Below are positions 59,401-64,000 of a stretch of 64,000 nucleotides of DNA, piece after piece. This DNA comes from Penelope pileata (Eukaryota > Chordata > Aves > Galliformes > Cracidae): the NCBI GenBank assembly GCA_013396635.1, contig WBMW01005147.1:106024-170023 (forward strand), in the 5' to 3' direction. Position 1 is the first letter of the stretch, and each line of letters starts with the position of its first letter. The translations under genes were made by a program, and so were the position numbers. The notes under the pieces are model-generated. The model saw only the letters and a list, made by a program, of their open reading frames with translations. It was not told the origin of the DNA and made no database searches.

Positions 59401-60838
59401 TAATCCTTTTTTCATATTTAGTAATAATTTCTCAAATGTAGTATGTGACATGTATTCTATTTTTCTTGTGTTCTCACCACACCACCCTAACCCCATGGAT
59501 AAATGTTCTTTGAGAACTGAAGATTTACTGCAGCTGGTGGGTGATATCTGGTCTTTGCTGAATTCATGGATGAGAATCATCTTCCCTAACTTGAGGTGTC
59601 CAGAAGTTAAACTTGTGTAATATATGCTTGTTATCTGGGCTCCTTCTGTAATGTATGGAGAGAGACATCTGCAAAAAGTGTCACTCAAAGATAGGCATCT
59701 GGAATAGATAAGAGGACACTTGATAAGGAGTTTCTGTGGAGAGCTACTTGCTACAAAGAAAACCTCACTGATGGTTAGACCACATAGCTACTTCTTAGAT
59801 GACCTGAGATAGATGTGGTGAGTGCTGTACCATTTTAACATCGGTTGGATTGCTGGTCACAGAAATGCTGCTGTTGCCTACTCAAATTTCACTTTTCTTA
59901 TCAAATTTCCATGGAATATCTGAGCTTAGACTTTGCAATTGGCAGAGATTGTCATTCTCTCCTCATTTGTGAGAATCCCTCACAAACAAGATGGCTAGGA
60001 GGAGAAGGTGTACAAAACAGAGCTTTCTGCTTTCATTGCTTAGGTTTAGTTAGGAGGTATGGAAGTGTCTGATTCAGGAACGGGCATGGCTATGCAGAAG
60101 CCTTCAAATTCATGCCCTTGTTTACACAGAAGAGGTAACGTAGCTTGTGGTTCATGAACTGGCAAAAACCATCAGCTCCTCTATTTTAGGCATAGCCCCA
60201 AGCAGCTATCTTTCTTTTCAGTTGATGATACTAAAGGCAAAATGTAACCCACTGAACATGTAGTAAACTCCTTTTTAAATGAAATGAAACATCAATAGTA
60301 ATTGTTAAATGAAGCATTATCAGAGAGCACTGAGTACTTTATAAAAATGAGTTTGTCTTGGTTCTGTAAATTTTCCAACAGGCTTCTTGGGGTGGCTCAG
60401 CTTTGATCTCGAGGAAGCATCGCAGACTTCTTCATGGCATTCACAGGTAAGGCAGTTTTAGTTTATGGGCACACTTACCAGGGACTGAGATGGACAAATG
60501 TGGCCTAATGGCCTCCATGAGAGCTGCACTTTCCAAAACAGATGTTGTTATTAATTTGGGAGATTGCTGAACCTATGGATGTGTGGAAAAAAAAATACAA
60601 AATTCTGATGTATCTGGGCTTTTTAAATATCTGATTTTTTTATCAGATTTTTTTTTAAATATCTGATTTATTTGGGCTTTTTTGACTATCTACTACCAAT
60701 GATTATGGGTGCAATTTCTATGCCCTCTCCCCTTTCTCCTTTTATAATTTTTTCAGGGCTGATTCTGTTGCCTGGAATCCCCACAAAATGCTGTTGGCAG
60801 GAATTCAGTGCTGTGCTCTTCTGGTGAAAGACAACTCT
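26460..60838 (+). CDS. GADL1: GADL1, glutamate decarboxylase-like 1 (spliced, 3' end outside window)
   Basis: This is a PLP-dependent group II decarboxylase related to GAD and CSAD. Family knowledge: GADL1 is cytosolic and decarboxylates cysteine sulfinate (towards hypotaurine/taurine) and aspartate (towards beta-alanine, a carnosine precursor). Joining 26460-26466, 39162-39334, 40207-40333, 41986-42076, 42794-42900, 44207-44322, 50449-50528, 50642-50696, 54058-54174, 60382-60446 and 60757-60838 gives 1020 nt, an open frame of 340 codons. Visible motifs: KKNAVLVDGVVLNGP (residues 14-28), HPRFFNQLYAG (104-114), GGSVSNMYA (169-177), HYSMKK with the ring-stacking His (209-214), ATAGTT (261-266), HVD|ASWGG with the PLP-nitrogen Asp at 291, and NPHK with the Schiff-base Lys at 323. 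All introns are GT-AG. The family is about 520 residues, so roughly 180 C-terminal residues are missing to the right. CSAD is a close paralogue, but the N-terminal stretch is GADL1-type. Confidence 0.93.
26625..26637 (+). promoter_or_regulatory. Double GC box (SP/KLF-type)
   Basis: GGGCGGGGCGGGC is an overlapping pair of Sp1-type GC boxes, located about 160 bp inside intron 1. A single GGGCGGGGA follows at 26682-26690. Confidence 0.45.
26841..26873 (+). other. Candidate 33-nt microexon (alternative N-terminus of GADL1)
   Basis: A strong pyrimidine tract and ttccag acceptor end at 26840, 374 nt after the exon 1 donor. The next 33 bases have no stop when read in the phase left by exon 1, and they end at a moderate donor (gtgatt). 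33 is a multiple of three, so inclusion would insert 11 residues (GTGVSQAGQYY, with the Val rebuilt at the exon 2 join). The frame stays open to 26947, so a later donor or read-through is also possible. I see no match to known GADL1 N-termini. This is a prediction only. Confidence 0.3.
28274..28292. repeat. (AAAC)n microsatellite
   Basis: Four AAAC units. Confidence 0.8.
28901..28901. other. Single undetermined base
   Basis: One N lies between a T-run and a G-run (T13-N-G5), typical of a homopolymer base-calling problem. Confidence 0.95.
31759..32329 (-). mobile_element. Internally deleted mariner (Galluhop/Mariner1-like), antisense in intron 1
   Basis: About 570 bp bounded by imperfect terminal inverted repeats (left: ggttgccctgatagtaatgc near 31765; right: its degenerate counterpart, aaatcagaggtgttactttt near 32291) and flanking TA. 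On the minus strand there is a transposase remnant: a start near 32157, an early nonsense codon near 32143, an HTH-type DASTVRWWVARFSSG at about 32039-31993, then a jump near 31955 directly to the C-terminal HGMQALVH … KCIANDGD segment (with a frameshift). The central catalytic part (DDE/D region) is absent. The family assignment rests on recalled mariner consensus features, not a search. Confidence 0.8.
34081..34230 (-). mobile_element. CR1 LINE, short 3' end fragment (antisense, intron 1)
   Basis: The reverse complement carries the CR1 3' blocks (…atccctggcag…, ggatggggcccggggcagcc, tctatgtttcta tail). Compared with other copies in this window it lacks about 35 bp after the tail, suggesting an internal deletion. 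Confidence 0.85.
35423..35445. repeat. (GTTT)n microsatellite
   Basis: About five imperfect GTTT units in intron 1. Confidence 0.8.
36660..37267 (+). mobile_element. CR1 LINE, about 610-bp 3' fragment (sense, intron 1)
   Basis: It starts within the RT C-terminal region (aggtggccaagaaagccagt) and continues through the LGLFSLE-like block (ctggggttgtttagtctgga) and the 3' UTR to the tail attctatgat. There are many stops and frameshifts. It is on the same strand as GADL1. Confidence 0.92.
38564..38588 (+). repeat. 12-bp perfect tandem duplication
   Basis: atgctgtcatga occurs twice head to tail (38564-38575 and 38576-38587). Confidence 0.9.
39162..39334 (+). CDS. GADL1: GADL1 exon 2
   Basis: The acceptor is a T-run followed by tcctatag; the donor is gtaaac. 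The exon enters in phase 1 (TT completes Val3) and ends on a codon boundary, encoding residues 3-60. It carries the GADL1-typical segment KKNAVLVDGVVLNGP followed by a helix-rich EKFLEEACKIIMEEV stretch. This N-terminal block separates GADL1 from the GAD1/GAD2 leaders. Intron 2 follows (872 nt) and contains a TTTA microsatellite at about 39511-39532. Confidence 0.93.
39511..39532. repeat. (TTTA)n microsatellite in intron 2
   Basis: Overlapping ATTTA units, four to five copies. Confidence 0.85.
40207..40333 (+). CDS. GADL1: GADL1 exon 3
   Basis: Flanked by cattag and gtaaga. It encodes residues 61-102 plus one base: VCEWRAPETLKKILDLEMRD, then a segment ending in IQYSVKT. In this family the segment is part of the N-terminal region packing at the dimer interface. 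The last base A plus GT of the next exon makes Ser103. Confidence 0.93.
41986..42076 (+). CDS. GADL1: GADL1 exon 4
   Basis: Flanked by ttttcag and a strong donor, gtaagt. It encodes Ser103 to Pro/Ser and the first two bases of Val133, including HPRFFNQLYAG and YYSLVARFITEALNPS, the most conserved N-terminal signature of the GAD/CSAD/GADL1 group. It leaves phase 2. Two downstream acceptors fit this phase: 42794 (normal exon 5) and 42197 (candidate truncating exon). Confidence 0.95.
42197..42287 (+). other. Candidate alternative truncating exon between exons 4 and 5
   Basis: After a long C/T-rich tract (from about 42138) there is an excellent acceptor, ttttcag, ending at 42196. Joined to exon 4 (phase 2), the first T completes Val133. 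The frame then stays open for 29 codons (VTEEVETMQEFGKEYGLDWL, then nine residues ending WRS) and stops at TGA 42285-42287. The stop overlaps an ATG (TGATG, 42285-42289). Only weak poly(A)-like sequence (a TATAAA variant near 42370) and a weak donor (gtttat, 42299) follow, so the 3' end is unknown. The product would be about 162 residues and lack the PLP lysine. A chance open stretch of this length is quite possible. Confidence 0.3.
42794..42900 (+). CDS. GADL1: GADL1 exon 5
   Basis: Flanked by ttgttcag and gtaaga. The first A completes Val133, then residues 134-168 read YTYEVSPVFLLVEEAVIKKM and IEFIGWEEGDGIFNP, with one base of Gly169 left over. It is a conserved core segment of the decarboxylase fold leading to the glycine-rich phosphate-binding region. 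Confidence 0.95.
42901..44206 (+). other. GADL1: GADL1 intron 5
   Basis: gtaaga … ttttgcag, 1.3 kb. No repeat or second gene recognised. Confidence 0.9.
44207..44322 (+). CDS. GADL1: GADL1 exon 6
   Basis: Flanked by ttttgcag and gtaaaa. It completes Gly169 and encodes residues 170-207: GSVSNMYAMNLARYRFCPE, then a segment ending LFTSEE. GGSVSN is the conserved glycine-rich start of the PLP phosphate-binding segment. It ends on a codon boundary. Intron 6 (6.1 kb) contains a large antisense CR1. Confidence 0.95.
47394..48342 (-). mobile_element. CR1 LINE, about 950-bp 5'-truncated copy with RT remnant (antisense, intron 6)
   Basis: On the minus strand this copy keeps a 213-codon open frame with the reverse transcriptase core motif FADDTKL (48257-48277), then KCKVLHLG, HVLGCIKSSVASRAREV and RLRELGLLSLEKA. 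The tail (atagaatcatagaatc, read on +) is at 47394. The frame starts at the truncation point, so endonuclease and most of the RT are absent. It is the least decayed RT fragment in the window. Confidence 0.95.
49575..49620 (+). repeat. 24-bp tandem duplication in intron 6
   Basis: atgcagttattgctgaacaa (49575) is repeated as atgcagttatgctgaacaac (49599) with loss of one T. Confidence 0.85.
50449..50528 (+). CDS. GADL1: GADL1 exon 7
   Basis: Flanked by atttacag and gtaagc. It encodes residues 208-233 plus two bases: CHYSMKKAASFLGIGTENVY then FVKTDE. The His of HYS is the conserved residue stacking on the PLP ring in this family. Only a 113-nt intron separates it from exon 8. Confidence 0.95.
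50642..50696 (+). CDS. GADL1: GADL1 exon 8
   Basis: A 55-nt exon flanked by cccttag and gtgaga. Its first base completes Arg234, then GKMIPEELEKQVQRARKE runs to residue 252. It matches the family's (R)GKMIPEELEKQV segment. It ends in phase 0, and a 3.4-kb intron follows. Confidence 0.94.
50697..54057 (+). other. GADL1: GADL1 intron 8
   Basis: 3.4 kb, gtgaga … attgcag. Mostly featureless; one antisense open frame of 122 codons (53104-53472) is unexplained. Confidence 0.9.
54058..54174 (+). CDS. GADL1: GADL1 exon 9
   Basis: Flanked by attgcag and gtgagt. It has 39 whole codons, residues 253-291: GSAPFLVCATAGTTVLGAFD through HDLWLHVD. ATAGTT is the conserved small-residue loop, and the final Asp (291) is the residue that pairs with the PLP pyridine nitrogen. 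Its partner residues ASWGG open exon 10. The donor is followed at once by a run of 15 T. Confidence 0.95.
54700..54817 (+). repeat. 59-bp imperfect tandem duplication in intron 9
   Basis: Unit 1 (54700-54758) and unit 2 (54759-54817) share the order attttaaaa – cc(a)at – tgaacc – ttttgaataatcat/ctggaataatcat – ctttttattac. About a quarter of the bases differ, so the duplication is old. Confidence 0.85.
59137..59164. repeat. (A6-7T)n low-complexity repeat
   Basis: Three aaaaaaat units plus a partial one. Confidence 0.85.
60382..60446 (+). CDS. GADL1: GADL1 exon 10
   Basis: Flanked by tccaacag and gtaagg. It encodes residues 292-312 plus two bases: ASWGGSALISRKHRRLLHGI then His. The SRKHRxLLHGI motif is characteristic of GAD/CSAD/GADL1 enzymes. 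A short 310-nt intron follows. Confidence 0.95.
60617..60682. repeat. Duplicated AT-rich segment with hairpin potential
   Basis: gggctttttaaatatctgat and its near copy aaatatctgatttatttggg flank an inverted pair atctga … tcagat. It lies 75 bp before the exon 11 acceptor. Confidence 0.7.
60757..60838 (+). CDS. GADL1: GADL1 exon 11 (PLP-lysine exon)
   Basis: Flanked by tttttcag and gtaagt. It completes Arg313, then reads ADSVAWNPHKMLLAGIQCCA and LLVKDNS (residues 314-340). Lys323 in NPHK is the Schiff-base lysine for PLP. It ends in phase 0. No continuation (the family's next motif is a KKCYSAKASYLFQQD-like stretch) is visible up to 64000, so the next exon lies outside. Confidence 0.95.
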
Positions 60839-61307
60839 GTAAGTCCTGTCTTTTTTTTTTTTTTTTTCTCCTTTTTCAATGTGTTAGAATGTCATTGCTG
60901 TAATGACAAAGAGAAGATAAGAAGAAAACAATTGTGAGTCAGTTTTACTACACTGCAGTGCAAAGGCTGCATGATACTAATGTGCTATTCTGAATTTCAC
61001 CAAGAAATTAATAAAGGTTGACTAAGAGAGCAGGTCCAAACTCATCCAAGTTGCTGTACTCACCAGTGGTCAAACTTTCCAGCTGATGCCCTTCCTAGTT
61101 AACTTCTGTATATATTTTACATTCACAATTGATAATTTTGTCATCTAGGTCTTCAGCACTTAAACTCCAAGCTCATCAGAGTTCTTAGAATAGCTGCCAT
61201 TCATTGGGACTGCAGCAGTACTGCATCACTCTTTAAAGATCACCATCTAAGCAGCGCTACTCTTTGCCTCTCCTTGCATGGGTGCACCAGAGTAAGAAAG
61301 GAGAGGA

Positions 61308-61541
61308 ATAGAATCATAGAATCATAGAATTACTAGGTTGGAAAGAACCTAGAAGATCATCTAATCCACCATCCTCCAACCACCAATATTTCCCACTAAA
61401 CTACTAAACCATATCCCTTAGCACCTCATCTAGATGTTTCTTGAACACTACTAGGGATGGTGACTCCACCACCTCCCTGGGCAGGCTGTTCCAGTGCCTG
61501 ACCACTCTTTCAGAGAAATTTTTCCTTATATCTCACCTGAA
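61308..61541 (-). mobile_element. CR1 LINE, 3' end fragment (antisense, intron 11)
   Basis: It begins with three atagaatc-type tail repeats, then gttggaaagaacc, then the 'ggcaggctgttccagtgcctgacc' block. It is a typical roughly 235-bp CR1 3' end in reverse orientation. Confidence 0.92.
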
Positions 61542-63404
61542 TAGAAGTAGGAGTGCATGCAGTTGAAGATGCTGAGCCTTCTTTTCTCAATCTACTATTT
61601 TTTCCCTCATCACTAGGATGATATAGGCTTTCCAAAAACCATGAGTAGTTAAAAGATCTAGCAGGCGAACAAAGCTCCGATGTCAAATGGTTCAGAAGTG
61701 ACTTGAGTCTGCAACATGATATATCTGTTTATGATATATCCGCTTATATCTTTATGGAGTTCTTCTATCTTAATGAAGAAAACATTAAGAGATGAATTAT
61801 TTAAAACACCATTGCAAATCCAGCCCTGAAAAAGCTTATGTACATTGTCTGCTGTTGAGGTGAGTTTTTGCTTGCGCTTCATAGTTTGTCAATGACTGAA
61901 CATCATTAGGATATAACGTCCCTGAGGTTTGCATCACTGTTTTGTGGTCATTATTTGTAAATTACTTTTATAAGTCTCTGTCAAAACAGCTGATGGTTTC
62001 TGTTCAGCTGCTAGTTATCTGTCTGTGTAACTGATTACTAACTCCTGGTAGTAAGAACTAATGATAGCTAAAGAGAGTAGATGCTAATCAGTGCTGTCTT
62101 GGAGCACATCACTCTTAAGTCATGGATGAGATGTGACAGGACAGCAACAAGTGTGCCTCCTCATTTCCTTAGACTGGAGTTTGTGGTATTAAAGAGGATT
62201 ACAGGCTCCAGGACTATCTGTCCATCATTTTATTGTTATTCCAGGATGAAAAAGAAGCATAATGGAGTTATTGACTCAGCTTAATGTAGTCTCCAAGTTG
62301 CAGGCTTCGGAAGAACTCAGTGCTGTATTTTTGGCTAATTAGGCCCAGTACATAGATGTAGCCTCAGGTAATGATTGGACTACTTGGGCTGCATACTGCA
62401 AACTTCTCCAGAAGAGAGAGGAAAGAAGTATTTTAGCAGCCTTGGCATTTAGAGTCACTTTATAAACATTGTTCCAACTCCAGGACTCTGGCACCCTTTG
62501 TATTCTCCTTCCATAGAGAGTAATATCTGCTAGAGCAATCCTATTCCACTTCTAAATCACAGCTATGCAGTGTTGTGCCAGAAATACTTGTAGAGATCAA
62601 TCTTTGGCAGCTGAGAGGTGAAAACACAGAAGTATTACTGATCATACAGTCAGATTCTGTTGTACTGTGAGACATGGTCTGGAAAGTAGAAGACTTCTCT
62701 GCGTGGGGAGGAGAGGGTTTTACTCAGTGTTAAATTCCTTGAAAACTGTCACTTAAGCATTTTGTGTATGTGTCAGTACAGACATTATATGCAAACATAA
62801 GCATGGGCAAGTTTGGGTACTTTATTATTAGTCATTACACGGAAAAGAAATAAATCAAATGCATATTTAAGACATTTTACCAGAAGAGCATTGCTTCGTT
62901 TTGATCCCCTCCGTACCAGATCCAGAGCAGGGAGCTGGACCCAGTCTCATTTCCCATTAAAAATGCCATTTACACACCAGGAAGAATAGGGAAGAATATG
63001 CATCTCAGTTTCTTGTTTTGAAACTTTTTCTACTGCTCCTAAATTATATGAATACCTATTGTCACAGATTATGCACACACATAAATATGAACATAATCCC
63101 CTCACACTATGAGTAGGATGCTGAGGTAGGAGCTGGAAGAGTTTGGCACAAATTGCTCTACAAATAAATGTTCAAGTAACCTCAAGAGGTAGATTCTGAA
63201 ATGGTGAATTATGCAAGAAATCAGAACAGCAAAATGTTAAGCACAAATGTTAAGTCCCACTTTTGAATCAAACCTTAGCTGCCTTTGGTCTGATTAAGGA
63301 CTTTTTATTCGCATCTCTGTCCATTTGATTTGGAAACTGTGGATAACATTAACATTAGAGTTGTGTGATTTTAAATTTTAAGTGGACAAATAAACCCCTT
63401 CAGG

Positions 63405-63426
63405 TTTTTTTTTTTTTTTTTTTTTT
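63405..63426. repeat. Poly-T tract (22 T)
   Basis: An uninterrupted run of T followed by aaag. Confidence 0.9.
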
Positions 63427-64000
63427 AAAGTATTAAAATAAAAGTCAAGCTTTGTATATTTCTTCATTTCTTGGGAAAGAATAATTGTGTTTCTGATCAC
63501 TATTTCCCACTAGCAACAATAACAGTGGCTGGTTTGGTTGCATTTTTTATCATCATTTTTATTAATATCATTTTTCTTCAACATAGCATCAGTGAAGCTG
63601 TGTGGTTTAGCAGTGCTAATAGTCTTAAGACATTGCAGCTAGATTATTAGAATGAAATGCTGTATTTACATTCCTATACAGATTTTAAAAAAAATGATAA
63701 ACTACTGTGAAATGTTGATTAATACAATCTTCCAGCCTTATTGAAAAAAAACAAACTGAAATGGTTTCCAAAGAAGGTAGAGATAGAAAAGAGAAATATG
63801 TGTTTGACTTGATTAGAAGAAATAAATGTTTTCACCAAAGGGAAAGAGAGATTGGTTAATACTCTGAAAAACTCAGATCAATGACAATAGTTTTTCAGTG
63901 CTTAAATCACTCAAGAATTGCATGGCTGTCGCTCTTCACTGCCATAACCTGAGTAACTTTCATCATTTTTGTGATAAGATGTACTTTCTCAGAACACTCC

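Larger units (their letters stand above)
54175..60381 (+). other. GADL1: GADL1 intron 9
   Basis: 6.2 kb, gtgagt … tccaacag. Starts with a 15-T run after the donor and contains the 59-bp tandem duplication and the (A6-7T)n repeat. No second gene seen. Confidence 0.9.
60839..64000 (+). other. GADL1: GADL1 intron 11, 5' part (continues outside)
   Basis: Begins gtaagt and contains a 17-T run (60851-60867), the antisense CR1 at 61308 and the poly-T at 63405. No further GADL1 exon is visible before the edge. Confidence 0.85.

Noticed and set aside
1..64000. CRISPR arrays, operons, tRNA/rRNA genes, insertion sequences, endogenous retroviral LTRs
   Set aside because: None seen on either strand; the sequence is eukaryotic and repeats are CR1, mariner or simple repeats.

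Overview
The window looks like vertebrate nuclear DNA, most probably from a bird. It is AT-rich, intron-dominated and has a single GC-rich CpG island. Its dispersed repeats are 5'-truncated CR1 (chicken repeat 1) LINEs ending in the ATTCTATG-type tail, plus one internally deleted mariner resembling the avian Galluhop/Mariner1 type. No Alu, L1 or bacterial-type gene organisation is visible. A galliform such as chicken fits best, but the species cannot be proved from the sequence alone.

The only protein-coding gene I can support is GADL1 (glutamate decarboxylase-like 1, an acidic amino acid decarboxylase), on the + strand. Ten internal exons (39162-60838) join in frame with GT-AG borders and give 337 residues that match the vertebrate GADL1 family throughout, including the PLP-lysine motif NPHK. 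A short first coding exon (26460-26466) at the CpG island joins them in the correct phase, for 340 residues in all. The last third of the protein (about 180 residues by family length) lies beyond the right edge.

Layout: 1-26144 is gene-poor sequence upstream of the promoter, with two CR1 copies, poly-pyrimidine and poly-T tracts, and a 9-bp-period pyrimidine minisatellite that runs into a 783-bp assembly gap. 26145-26725 is the CpG island with a YY1-like site, GC boxes and the presumed exon 1. 26467-39161 is the long intron 1, carrying a mariner derivative and two CR1 copies. 39162-60838 holds the remaining exons; a 0.95-kb antisense CR1 lies in intron 6. 60839-64000 is the start of the next intron, with one more antisense CR1.

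Points most worth checking: (i) a possible alternative exon between exons 4 and 5 that keeps the frame for 29 codons and then ends in a TGATG stop/start overlap, comparable to the embryonic truncating exon known in GAD1 (GAD67); (ii) a possible 33-nt, frame-preserving microexon just downstream of exon 1; (iii) poly-T runs directly after the donors of exons 9 and 11; (iv) the internally deleted mariner. I found no evidence for a wholly new biological system. Most open frames in the window are chance frames or repeat remnants.
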